Below, one piece after another: positions 51,399 to 64,000 of a stretch of DNA of 64,000 nucleotides (the first letter of the stretch is position 1; every line of letters begins with the position of its first letter). The translations under genes and the position numbers were made by a program. Under the pieces are notes generated by a model. That model worked only from the letters and a program-made list of their open reading frames with translations, made no database searches and was not told the DNA's origin. The stretch is from Diphasiastrum complanatum (taxonomy: Eukaryota > Streptophyta > Lycopodiopsida > Lycopodiales > Lycopodiaceae): the NCBI GenBank assembly GCA_029204225.1, contig CM055102.1:14875792-14939791 (forward strand). Direction: 5' to 3'.

Positions 51399-53720
51399 GA
51401 TGGGACAAAACGTGGATGTAGTTCTGTTTTGTCAAGATTTCCTACCTACTATGTAGCCTGTGATGCGATATCTTTTATCGCCGCCCACTACCAGAAGCGC
51501 AAATCAAATCCTCTCAAGTCAGAGTCAGCCAACGAGTCCTCCCACATGCAGAAATTGCCAAATTCCTATGGATTCTGTGCCGTAACACTAAAAGTAGCAA
51601 ATCCGTAAATCAACAAATTTTCAGCAGCAAAGACAAGGAAATGCAGATCTGAATTTGATGACTTGCAAAAACAAGCAAATCTGTAAGCCAGCAGGTCTGC
51701 TCCTTGCATGTGTCACACCATCTACTTCAGAACGTCAGTCAAAGCGTGAATAAAGCCTGAGGAAACACATCAATCAATCCTTCACGATCCCACTCTGATC
51801 GCACTCAAATCTACGGTCTTTAGCACCAAATTCCCATCTTTTCCACATCATGAAGAGAGCACAAAACTCCTCGTCTTCTCCACATAAAGAAGATATCACC
51901 AAGCTCCTTGTCTTCTCCACATCAAGAAGAAAGCCCCAAACCGAAGATAAGAAGACAGACACCAGGACAAGAAAGAATCTAACCGGTCGTCAAGATCTAT
52001 TCATGGACAACTGCCAGTTGCTGAACCCTAACTACGAACATTGCAGCCAGAGGACTGACGCTAGCTGCTCTCACATCACATCCTAAGCAAGCTTTCTTTT
52101 GACAATATTCTGATCTATTACACGGTCAAATGAGAGCTTTAAGTCCCAGTGAAGAACAGTATCACTGCATACCAATCATTCTGTGATACCTTTCCACGTT
52201 GTAGAAAGTGATACTAAAAAATATCTCATACAACGAACAAAGACTACTAACTGAAGACTTTCCGTTACATATCCTTTGCATCCCGATCCCCGATGTGAGC
52301 TGCTGCTGATGAGTCTCAGGATCTGGCAAAACGACCTCTAAATACTGGCATCAGTACAAAATATGAGCAGCAATCGTTTTTCCTTATGCCTTCCTCACAG
52401 CTACCCAGCGAGCTCATTCACTCTCAGCCCAACATAGATGGGTATGCCATGTATTTTCATCAGCTCATCTGGCCTACAGGATTCAGCAACTACTAAATTT
52501 GAAGAGCTCCAAAACAGTAAAAGACTTATCAACTTTGTATTCGGCACGTTGTGGCAAATATGCCGTATCTCAGAGTACTTCCTTATAATAATGTGAAAAC
52601 AAAATCTTTATAGTATCTAGCAGAGGCACATTCCTTGTCCATTATCACAGAATATTCTGCCTTCGCCTGCTAACAATTTTATTCCTCACTTCCCCCTTGC
52701 AAGGCTGTTCTTTTCAAATATTTTTTGTTCTCTTATAGGAAGAGAGTTAAAAGATACTATCCATGTGTTGTGCTTGTGCTACAGCTTATCCAAAAGGTGC
52801 CTTGGTAAGCTGCAGGTGGCCAGTCCCACCCTCACCCAACTATGTAAGAGATAACTTTACCTAGGAGATCTCATACTAGTGTATTTTGTCTCTTGCATCG
52901 TTGGATGAGCATGGAGGCTTTTGCGTGCACCCTAGGTCATGTTGAGGAATACACTCAACCCTTTCATGATAAATTTGCCTCTACGGTATCGTTTTGTGAA
53001 GTGCTTTTCAGGCAACTGATCACGCCTTTTGCAATATTCATCGCCGTGGTTGAGGGTGCATATGTCGGGCCCCAACCTCATCCAATCAATGTAGCATGTT
53101 AAGAAAATGGCATGATCATATCTTCATTTTGATGGTGTTTGTTAACACCGTAAGATGAGGGATGCCTCCACTCATAGTCATGGTGGATGCTGAATATTGT
53201 CATCCCATGAATTCTCTCTTTCTACAAGAACCCATATACATATCTAGACTACCATTGGGAGTAACGTAATAGACAAGATATTGATGTGGCACATAAATGT
53301 CATCTTCTGATTGGCTTCGGACAATACTTTTGCAAGTTTGAATTGTCAAATGTCCTACCTACATTGTATGGATAAGGTTATAAGGTTGCCTCCAAGGCAA
53401 GAAGAAACTTTAGATGGATATTCTCTACCACCTCCATTGTTACCTTAATTTTTCGAGAGATGTTTTACCACTACAAGCTCTATAGATCACTCACAATCTA
53501 ATGTCAATTACTATTTCTTGAGACACCAACAACACACGCATGCTAATGCAAAGCCAAATCTGTGGTCAAAGGATGAAATCGACATCCCTTCCTATCACCA
53601 AGAACAATCACGTTAACACACCAACCTACTCATCATCATACATTATACATTGCCCATCATCGATATTTCATCATACTCTCATTCCACGGTGTATGCACCA
53701 TGGATACCCATCATGACAGC
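51399..53720. other. Kinase upstream region and unassigned spacer
   Basis: The first few hundred bases are probably 5' untranslated region and promoter of the kinase. Beyond about 52100 I see no supported gene; the 60-80-codon ORFs have no recognisable domain. Confidence 0.4.
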
Positions 53721-53722
53721 TA

Positions 53723-53890
53723 TATTATAATATTTGAGTTAAATTTCAAAATTTTCTGTCTAGTTTGAAATGCTTGACGAGGGAGAAGGTGATCATGAGA
53801 ATTACATATTATAATATTTGAGTTAAATTTCAAAATTTTGTGTCTAGCTTGAAATGCTTGACGAGGGAGAAGGTGATGAGAATTACATAT
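53723..53890 (+). repeat. Tandem duplication, 84-bp unit
   Basis: The block tattataatatttgagttaa ... cttgacgagggagaaggtga occurs at 53723 and again at 53807, with two or three differences and a 3-bp gap in the second copy. Confidence 0.9.
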
Positions 53891-54075
53891 GAAATGCTCA
53901 ATCTGGAAGGTAAGCCAAGGACGAATTTGAGGTGTTGGCCTTGGTGCTCCTCTTTAACATCGACAATCTAAACCTTTATGGAATGTTAGATTTGGAAAGT
54001 AAGCCAAGGAAGAGTTCAAGGTATTGGCCTTGGTGCACCTCTTTCGCATTGGCACTCTAACCCTATATGAAAAAA
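53891..54075 (+). repeat. Tandem duplication, ~89-bp unit
   Basis: The block ggtaagccaaggacgaattt ... ggccttggtgctcctcttt starting near 53909 recurs from about 53998, about 80 percent identical by eye. It directly follows the 84-bp duplication. Confidence 0.8.
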
Positions 54076-54611
54076 CAAGTAGACGAGCTCATAGAAAAAA
54101 CAAAAAGAACTTGAAAAGAAAAAAAAATAGAAAAGCTTATTCAACTCTCTCGTGTGCATATGTTTATTAATGGTAAAAATGTTGTAACATACACATGAAT
54201 AATTTTCCATTTTTTGTTAATTAGTGTGCGGAGGGCACCTTTCATTCCTCGCGTTGGGACACAATGGTAGTTGAAATGTTTCGCAACTTTCATAAGGATA
54301 GACACTAAGCTTGATTTCTTGAATAAAACCAATAAAGTGGGTAGAGTGCATCGTAGCGAGGAGTTGAGGGTTTTTACATTCCATGATATGCAATTTATCT
54401 AATGAAAAAAAAATGGGAATATCTACAATATAACAAGAGATTGAAGAAACGATCTATGAAATGTAAAATACTATAACATGCTGAATATTTGTTGTTCCCT
54501 TCCTTGTTAGTATCTGGGGGGAGCATTGTGCACAATATTAATTAGGGTAGCTTCATTGGGCTTTGCTAAGGTGTGCCAAACATTTGACAATAACCTTTCT
54601 AGATCATTGTT

Positions 54612-56459
<1,848 letters not shown>

Positions 56460-57186
56460 AGCGGGATTTGCATGAAAAATGTTGTGTGGTTAATGAGGGT
56501 TTCTCATTTCCGACTTAGCAACCGAAGCTAAGGATAATTAGCTAGGGTTATTGGCGTCGTATTGCACTGATTATTGCGATGTGATCTATGAAAAAGTAAA
56601 GAAATGTGCTTTTGCTTTATGATAAACCTGTTAGTTGAATGACAATAAAACCGTCAAGTTGTGAAATTGTGAAACATATCAATTGGACCCGACCTCTGTG
56701 AAACACCAAGCGTCACACTAGTCACACCCGCCGTCGATACTGTGTAACGGTCGGCGAAAATACCGCCGCTTAGCAAACAAAGCGATGCGTATAACTTGCA
56801 CCCCACGAGCACATCATAGACAGTAAATCGGTTTCCAGCCCATGTAAGATTTCTACTAACTGTAAGCCGAATTTAATGGGGAAAGAGATATTAGCAAGAT
56901 CCTAATGCGAATTAGTGATCAGAAGTTTTACGGAACCGTGATCCTAGAAAGCTAGTGAATCATTGCAGCGAAAAGTACTAGCACCCCCTCCTTGCAACCG
57001 TATCTTTGAGAGCCTAGAAAACTCTTATCGGTTGGGGAGCACAGGGTAACAAAGGATGCCCCCAGGATTGGATGTGGCAGGACCTTCGTTACTTACGTAG
57101 GGCATAGCCACCATCAGTAGTGGTGCCCCTTGACTTTTTTAGGATGTTTTGGCTGGACCAATCCCTTGCCAAAAATGGCCCTAACA
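56460..57186 (+). repeat. LTR-A fragment in the opposite orientation
   Basis: Reverse complement of about 3316-4130. It ends ...GGCCCTAACA at 57186, the LTR terminus, and includes the cattttttctaa/TTGGTCCAGCC and CGGCGAAAATACCG blocks. It carries the ~540-bp region that the right copy (15250) lacks, at least in part. The flank after CTAACA has no primer site, so this end is a 3' LTR end or solo LTR. Confidence 0.8.
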
Positions 57187-57567
57187 GGCATTCAAGGATC
57201 CAAATTAAGGAGAGGTATTGGATTTCTATCCTTTCCATCCCCATTCTCTGCTAATCTAGATCTATTCATTAAGTTGTTGTAAATATTTGTACAATTGCAT
57301 ACTCTACAGAAATAGAAAGGAAACGATGTTAGTGTTACTCGATAATTCGGCCATCTCTTCTTCGTTGGCCACCTTCTCTTAGTCGGTTATCATTGATTAT
57401 TTGGCCACACTTGATTGGTCGGTCATCCTAGACCATTTGGATAGATTCTCTTGTTCGGCCTTTCTCAAACAATCGGCCGCAATTTGACACATCATGACCG
57501 GACAAAATCAAATATTGTCCGATGGTGACTGCCAACAGTAGCCATGTATATATATCTAGCAACTTAT
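57187..57567. other. Unassigned spacer
   Basis: Short recurrences of cggccat, ttggccac and cggtcat give it a loosely repetitive look. No gene. Confidence 0.4.
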
Positions 57568-58203
57568 TGACAAAGTTTCCAACAAGTTCACACGTGTGGG
57601 GATAATCCACTAATGTGAATGATCTTATTAAGCTTTATGATTAGCACAATAAACTAATTCTAGATTGAATAGCAAGATCTAGTACAGAATTTAATGACTT
57701 AACCACAATCTAGCATGCTAAGAATCAGATAATGATAGCTTTGATTACAAATGAGCAAAAGTACAAGAATTTAGTGTATGAGCATTAGCCTCAACACGAG
57801 TTAGAGAGAGGAAGAGAGAGAGATAGTCAAGCAAATAATGGTGTTGATCCAAAATGGCATGGAATAACTACAAAGCTTTGGTTCTTCATCAAAGATTACG
57901 TGAATAGCTACACATATTTATGGAGTTTAAAGTAGCTCGAGGTAGAATTACATCCATCCACCTTTCAATCACATCTAAAGTGAAAAGTAGAGTCTAAGTG
58001 ACATTTGTCACATCTCATGCATGCATTTATACCTACTTTTACCAAGTGGCATTATTCTAACTAGAATTGTACAAATCATCATGCATGTGTCCATTTCACT
58101 TTGCGCATGCCATGCATGTCACTATGGATCACTTACAATAAATGCATGTGATATGCCACGAGTTTCTACAAGCATATCAATGTCATTTCTACAAATGATA
58201 TTA
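57568..58203 (-). repeat. Copia LTR fragment (781-bp family)
   Basis: It starts TGACAAAGTTTCC and follows the 33079 LTR through cacacgtgtgggg, cacaatctagcatgctaag and tgcatgtcactatggatcac. It is more diverged and lacks the last 150 or so bases, breaking off where gypsy sequence begins. Confidence 0.85.
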
Positions 58204-58851
58204 TTGGCTGTCAACCAGCTGATATGGTCGAGTTTTAAGTGCAAGTTTCCGTTGTTGTGCCTTGGATAGTGACCAATCAGGTTGGTCATTCATCAAGTAC
58301 TCAACTATGTGCGCGGCCCAATCCGGTACAGCATCCAAGTAAAATAAAACAACATCCGGTAACTCATCATCAGGTTGGGGATCCTTCTGTGTCGATTTGA
58401 TTCGTGATACATGATCCGCCATATAATGTTGCTTGCCTTTGCGTACCACTCTTCGAAAATGGAACTCCAGCAACAAGAATAAACGTCTAGTGATTCTCCA
58501 TGTGTTGCAGGTTTTGTCGACTAGGTAGAGCAAAGGTTGATGATCAATGTAGAATGCAAAGTGAGTTGCCATAAGATAATGGTGAAAATTCTTGATAGCA
58601 AATACCATTGCTAAGGCTTCTCGCTCAATCGTCAAATAATTGATCTCGGCATCATTGATTTTTCGATTGGCGAAGCGAATAGAAAAATATTTCTTGTACT
58701 CGCTTGCTGGCTGGGTCAATACAGCTCCTATAGCATACTTTACTGCGTCGGTATGCACATGAAACTCAATTGTCCAATTGGGAGGTCGTAAGATCGGTGC
58801 ATATATGAGTGCTTCCTTTAGCTTTTGGAAAGCTTGCAGGGCTTCCTCCAT
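58201..58851 (-). pseudogene. gypsy RNase H region fragment
   Basis: The open frame reads FQKLKEALIYAPILRPPNW, VHTDAVKYAIGAVLTQPA, the SIRFANRKINDAEINYLTIE region, and REALAMVFAIKNFHHYLMAT. These are the RT connection and RNase H motifs of a gypsy element. It continues with ADHVSRIKSTQKDPQPDDEL. It is cut at the left by the copia LTR fragment. Confidence 0.85.
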
Positions 58852-59340
58852 CTAATGTGGATCAATTGTCAACTTGTAGATAGGATGTGCCAAATCCGCA
58901 AAAAGTAAAATGAAGATCCTGTAGTAATTGGCATGTCCCATGAACACATAAACTCCACAAATCATTCCAAGGGTGAAAGATCCATGATAATACATATCTT
59001 ACAGCATTGTATCAGCACTTTCTCTAATTGAGATAAGTGTTTCATCATTATATCCTTGCACGCAAAGATCATCAAGGAAGATTTCTAGGAACTTATGTAA
59101 ATAGTCTTTGAATGCCTTTTGCATGACGTGATGGAAAGATCTAGGGGCATTACAAAGACCGAATGGCATGACCTTGTAGGCATATGTACCCCATTCAGTA
59201 GCAAATGCAATCTTGTGTTGATTCTCCGATGCAATCTTCACTTTGTTGTAGCTGCTGAAGCCATCCCAAAAATTGTAGGCTTCCGCTCCAGCTACTCGCT
59301 CAGTGTAGTTTGGATTGCATTGTAGTATCGACTCACCTTT
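58852..59340 (-). pseudogene. gypsy RT core fragment
   Basis: The frame 59241-58999 reads KIAFATEWGTYAYKVMPFGL, NAPRSFHHVMQKAF and the catalytic box EIFLDDLCVQGY (F-L-D-D). Palm motif A with the first Asp is not in this frame. Stops separate it from the RNase H fragment on its 3' side. Confidence 0.85.
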
Positions 59341-60060
59341 GGTGTTGGATGATTCTACGACATGTGCCTTTTCTCCTTTGTGTTTTTCTCTGGGATTGTG
59401 CTAAATCATATGTTGAATGTCTCTTTTTCTTGCAATGAGTGCAAAGTATGTCGGATTAAACCATCATCTATCTGCTGGTGTCCCGACTTGTTAAAGTGAT
59501 CACAGGTAGAAGTATCTTTGTTGTCATTGCCCTTCGTTGAAGACTTCACTTCAGTCTTCTTGATGTTGGGCTATTTTTGTTTTTCTTCTTTCCCCTTGCA
59601 AAAAGGGCCTTCTTCTGGTCACCATTGGTTTCTCCTTGAAATTGGTGTATGCAGTTCACTTATCGAGACCATGAATTCTCCCCAATGTGCAATTCGAACA
59701 TTCCACCAACTCATCCAGTTGTCCATTGATGGTAAGTTAGAATCTCTCACCTTCTCTGTCCTCCACCATTAATGAATATATCTGCTTTGTGCAAATGCTT
59801 CATCTTTTGTGGTAGTTGCCCTCCATTTCTCACGCAAGGATTTGTGTTCAGATCGATATTCTTTTTGGATGAATTTTGTTGTGTGTATGTGCAAACTTTG
59901 CTCCCAGTGAAACAGACATGATCTCTCTCGTCCAACCATCTTGTTGTTTGGACCTCCATTGAAAACAGTTCGGACATCTCTTCAATTTGCTTGTGCCTCA
60001 TCTACCATAAAGCCACGAAAATCTGCATTATCGTGACCTGCCTGTTCCATCACATCGTTC
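59341..60060 (-). pseudogene. gypsy Gag remnant with degenerate zinc knuckle
   Basis: Minus-strand frames with stops give ELFSMEVQTTRWLDERDHVC (about 59950) and, nearer RT, CTHCKKKRHSTYDL, a knuckle lacking the final Cys. Gag lies directly upstream of RT with no protease visible, so protease has been deleted. Confidence 0.5.
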
Positions 60061-61064
60061 AGGGAATTCCAAAATAGAATTTGGGATTGTATGTCCTCCT
60101 CTTTCATCTCACACGTCACTATTGTCAAGAGCTCCTGAATGCTATGACAAAAGAAAATAAAATATGATATTTAGATTTACAATCCAAAGGAGATAAAAAA
60201 TGGAGGATAATGTTTGTTGCTACTGATTTAACCTGGGATCATAAACGTGGCCAACCAGTCACTCTTCTAGTGTAATTAAATTGCACCCATGCATTCTTGA
60301 GGTCTCCATTGCTTGTTCTCCTCATCCAATTGATCAAGTCCACACCTGAAGCGGGGCGTGTGGACATTTTGAAACCTAAAAATGCTCACCAGGACCACCT
60401 TGGCCTAGAAATTTTCTACCATGAAAAAAGACAAACATTGAGTTGTTTTTAGTAATAGAAGGCTATCAAGGCCATCACTTAAAGGCATTGCAGTACTCCT
60501 AGCCGATGTGACCATCCTGCGTAGCCTGTCATGCAAACTCAACGATCAAATATGGAGATATTACAATAAGTGCAACAGACACAACATATTGCAATGGATA
60601 CAATATAATCCCCCCCTCCCCCCCCTCAAAAAAAAAATTCCATTTTAGTAGGATCTTCCATTGAATTAGACGAGGTGAAGCTATCATTATCGATACCCTG
60701 CTTGTGATTACAACGAGACACGTTTGTACTCTCACAGCGAACAACTTTTTTTAAAACTATGACCACATACTGCTACATTGACAATGTCTCTTCCATGATG
60801 TACTGCTCGTTTCCCTCTATGTCACTGTAGCTTTTTAGTTATCATGGATACATAGTCATTGTTTTTGTTAATCACCGCATTGAAGCTTTCAAACATTTCA
60901 TTGTTGCCAATTTTATTTTCCAGATATCTATGACTAACAATGGCCTTTCCTTCGTTGAATTAAACTGTTAGAAACGATACACCGATCACGTCATAATGAA
61001 TGGTTGCTTCCATTGAATCTGTCACATGCAAGAACATATACATTTCATTATTTCAAAATTTGAC
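60061..61064. other. Unassigned region
   Basis: No supported gene. A C-rich run (ccccccctcccccccctc) near 60608 is followed by an A run. Confidence 0.4.
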
Positions 61065-62882
61065 CGATTTGTCGAAGAGTCCAACTAGTCATGAATGTCG
61101 CTTTCTTCCCATGTCACCTTTCGTTTGCTGCTTGGCACTTGCTTTGTCATAGTCGGTCGGTGAAGAACAAACCACGGTAGATCTAATTTTTGGTAGTGGG
61201 TAGCGATCAGAGGCTGCAACAGGGTTCTAGTTCACTGGCAGGCTATCAGAGGTTGATTTTTGACTATAACCGGCCATCGAAAATCTGCAACCGGCTGGTA
61301 CTGGCTGCAGGTAGGTCGCTGACAGATTGTAGAAGTCTGATTTTTTCACAGGCAGGCAAGTAGAGGTCCACAACGAGCCACAGACGGACAGGGCAGGTCG
61401 ATCTGTGGAGTCGATGAATGACTGGTACAGCTTGTTAAAGGGAGAATAGGGCGCAGACAGCAGGTTTCGGCATCGACAGGGCCTCAACAGGTCATAGGCA
61501 GGACTGAGAATGCCTAAACAGACCAAAAATAGGATGATACAATTCTCAATAGGCCGCAAATGGGCTGAAACAACCCGCAGACATGTTGTGGAGCCATGTG
61601 ACAGACGTGTAAATGGGTCACTAGGCCGTGACAAGTTGCTAGATCGCTGGTAGGTTTGATTGTTGATGGAAACTCGCACACCGAAGGCGTAGACAGAGGC
61701 TGCAACCAGTCATTTGTACTTCGCTTGTGATTTGCCTTGCTTATCGTAATGTTGCCCTTGCTGGTGTTGCATTCTTTTTGTCATGCAAATGGTGCGCTCA
61801 TCATTCGAACCCTAATGCATGCATATACACTCTTCTAACAAGCATTCAACTCGTCCAATTCTACGAAGCAATGGCATGGTCCTTCACACATGCATCCTAA
61901 CACGGAATGAACCAAGGAAAAAAAATTGTGAGTGCATTCACATCCAAACCAACTACTCAACAATGCTCTCAATCAAAATGCAAACCTTCTCTCCATCCAC
62001 CTTACAACAAACGAGAGGGTAAACCCTTCACCCTCTCCCTCTCTCTAAGCAATGCATTCAATCTACAAGAAACCATACACCATGCTCATAACACTCAATC
62101 CACAATGCACTCATTCCAACCAACCATGAGCATCAATCAACCAACAATTCAAAACATGGAGTTATCATCCTCTAGATCTTTTCAAGCATTCAAACACTCT
62201 ACATCTTATCAATGAGAGAAAGAGGGTAACCAACTTAAACAATCCTCAATAATGAAATCAAACACCACCTCCACACAATGTGAGATTGAAACAACCACAA
62301 TCAAGGCATCACACTAAGCAATCAAGCATTCACGCCTAACCACTAACATTACTCTCAAACCACTAACAACAACCACACCACACAACTACAATTCAATACA
62401 CTACCTCCAAGCAAATCACACTCATATGAGGCAAGACAACAAGGATACAAAAGCTCTAACATCCAAATATACTAACTCTCAACACACATACTCTCAACAC
62501 TAACTCTCAACACACATCCACAAATACAAAGAGTTGGCTCCTTTTTATAGGAAAACCCAAGTGTCCCCCTTCAAAATGACGCTTTGCCAATTTTCATGCC
62601 CTTCAAGCCCTCTTTGCCATTTGTCCTCAACCCATTTAATAGTACACCTAGTGGCCTCCATAAGAGAGTGGGGGAGTGGTGCATTCAAGGCTCTCTTCCA
62701 AAACTAGCCAAGATGCCATTTTTGTCAAAGGCTAGGGAGGCCATTCAAGTTTTCCCTTTTGTGCACCCTAGAAGCCCAAAACGTCAATGGCTAGTGGGTG
62801 TACCTCCCAATTTTTATAGCCTCCAAGGTGTTTTGGCATTTACTATCCAAATGTGTTGGGTGAGGCCCTTTTTCAACCCCCC
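61065..62882 (-). repeat. LTR-A fragment, same orientation as the 3316 copy
   Basis: It matches about 4555-6326 (for example CATGAATGTCGCTTTCTTCC, CATGCCCTTCAAGCCC, GTGGGTGTACCTCCCAA). A middle part (61230-61700) is diverged or replaced. It breaks at tcaaccccccagatg, just before the inverted fragment. Confidence 0.8.
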
Positions 62883-62889
62883 AGATGTA

Positions 62890-63460
62890 AAAAAATAGCC
62901 GACATGACCGTGCTGAAATCTCACCATGTACTGAGTCCATTTTTTACTAATATATGATCACTTAGTGTATTTTTCAAGGAAACCGTTTTGTCATGGGAGC
63001 CCTAGTCATAAATGCCAAAAAAAGTCAACCAAAGAAGAGTAAACTGAGAAAAAAAAATTTATGGTAAAAAGGGACCGAGAAATATGGATTCAGTGTCAAG
63101 GAATAACATAAACCCTAACGACAAGGTTTGGCCAATTTACGAGCAATTAACGAAATGTGTGGGCCAAAGTGGCTACCCAATAGACCAAAAACCCAAAAAA
63201 ATGAGCAGTAGAGGGGCACGCCCCTTGAAAATTCAAGGAAAGGCAAAAAAACAAATGTCCTCAAAAAACAAAAATGAAGGCCGCCTATTAAAAATACGGG
63301 TTGAAAAAGGGCCTCACCCAAAATTTGGATACATTTGAAAGTTGAGAGTTGTAGTTGTCTTGTGGTTTGGAAGTGATGTTAGTTACTTTGCTTGCTTGCA
63401 TGTTAGATGTGTGGTGAGTGACTTTGTGGTTGGAGTGTGTTGTCTTGAGTTGATAATTTT
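62890..63460 (+). repeat. LTR-A fragment, inverted, tail-to-tail with its neighbour
   Basis: It is the reverse complement of about 6707-6285 (gaccgtgctgaaatctcacc, then gggttgaaaaagggcctcac), then jumps to the reverse complement of about 5765-5690 (acttgcttgcttgcatgtt-type sequence). About 500 bp between those points is missing. Its last part overlaps sequence also present in the direct copy. Confidence 0.8.
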
Positions 63461-63640
63461 TGGGAGGCGGTTAGTTATTTTTGGATTCTTGTTGTCTTGA
63501 GTGGAGAGTTGTATCCAATTTAGAGAGGTAGAAGGGTTCTTTCAATAATGTGTTGAGTATGACCTTAAGGTGTGATTGTCTTATTTCTAATCTATTAGAG
63601 AGTTAGTGAATTTCTTGTAATTGTGTGGGTTTGAGCATGA
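63461..63640. other. Unassigned spacer
   Basis: Short region with no coding pattern. Confidence 0.4.
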
Positions 63641-64000
63641 TTAAGTGGTTTTGGTTTGCAATTGCCTTGTATCGTTAGAGCTTGTTTGCATGGAAGGTTC
63701 ATCGTTGAGTGGTAGATGTTTCCAAATGAATTGATTTAGAATTTGACAAGAGTTTGTCTGAAAATCTACCCTATGTCCTAGATCTATGATTCGACTGACT
63801 ATTGATAGTAGATTTGTCGCCAAAAGATACAATATATTTGGTACAAGTTTTGACACTCCATTCTGAAAATGCATTCCAACAATACCTTCACCTTCAATTC
63901 TGTGGGAGTTGTTGTCTCCAAGGGGAACGAATCTCTTGGTGCTGTACGCCGAATGATTGATGAACCATTCTTGATGGCTTGTCATGTGTTGCGTTGCTCC
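63641..64000 (-). pseudogene. copia protease/pre-integrase region, cut by the window edge
   Basis: The minus frame, open to the window edge, reads GATQHMTSHQEWF (just after the protease D-S-G, which lies outside), VPLGDNNSHRIEGEGIVGMH, then VSKLVPNILYLLATNLLSIV and GHRVDFQTNSCQI. These are the standard protease C-terminal and linker motifs of a copia element of a different lineage from those at 0.1 and 36.5 kb. Whether it is intact cannot be judged. Confidence 0.8.

Overview
The window is nuclear DNA from a large, transposon-rich plant genome. The evidence is plant-type Ty1/copia elements primed by initiator tRNA-Met, a Ty3/gypsy element of the dual-RNase H (Tat-like) kind, a plant linker histone H1 with one intron, and a receptor-like cytoplasmic kinase fused to an N-terminal USP-like domain. 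The divergence of the kinase and the retrotransposon mix suggest a non-angiosperm vascular plant (fern or gymnosperm), but that is a weak inference. I see no bacterial genes, CRISPR arrays, rRNA or complete tRNA genes.

Layout. 1-2981: a broken + strand copia element with a patch of opposite-strand reverse transcriptase (RT) inside it. 3316-17770: two copies of a very long LTR-like repeat ('LTR-A', up to about 3.75 kb) around a minus-strand gypsy body. The body runs gag, protease, RT/RNase H, integrase, a second intact RNase H, and an extra intact coiled-coil ORF. 17771-19160 and 24675 onward: a decayed copia element split by a complete 5514-bp LTR element (19161-24674). That element has two 849-bp LTRs, a perfect 5-bp target duplication, a tRNA-Met primer site, and one 573-aa ORF with an internally duplicated module, so it looks non-autonomous. 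24.7-29.3 kb: fragments of gypsy pol in permuted order, an LTR-like stretch and a copia gag remnant with a 74-bp triplication.

30361-31565 holds histone H1 (minus strand, two exons). 32640-39315 is a copia element interrupted by a second, almost complete minus-strand copia element (33079-38880) related to the non-autonomous one. 39.4-44.6 kb has an inverted copia LTR fragment, then a 1.28-kb LTR-like block with primer-site-like motifs of opposite polarity on its two sides, and a decayed gypsy gag. 45.6-48.1 kb carries decayed protein-coding sequence I could not identify. 48745-51342 is the USP-kinase gene, in one uninterrupted ORF.

51.4-64.0 kb is mostly repeat or featureless AT-rich DNA. 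It includes two very long dinucleotide arrays, (CT)n and (GA)n, in inverted orientation; further LTR-A pieces (56.5-57.2 kb and 61.1-63.5 kb); a copia LTR fragment; a minus-strand gypsy remnant; and the start of a copia protease region at the right edge.

Only two genes look like functional host genes: histone H1 and the USP-kinase. The rest is nested retrotransposon history, several layers of which can be ordered by insertion and truncation. Boundaries of decayed elements are approximate because they were read by eye without alignment.
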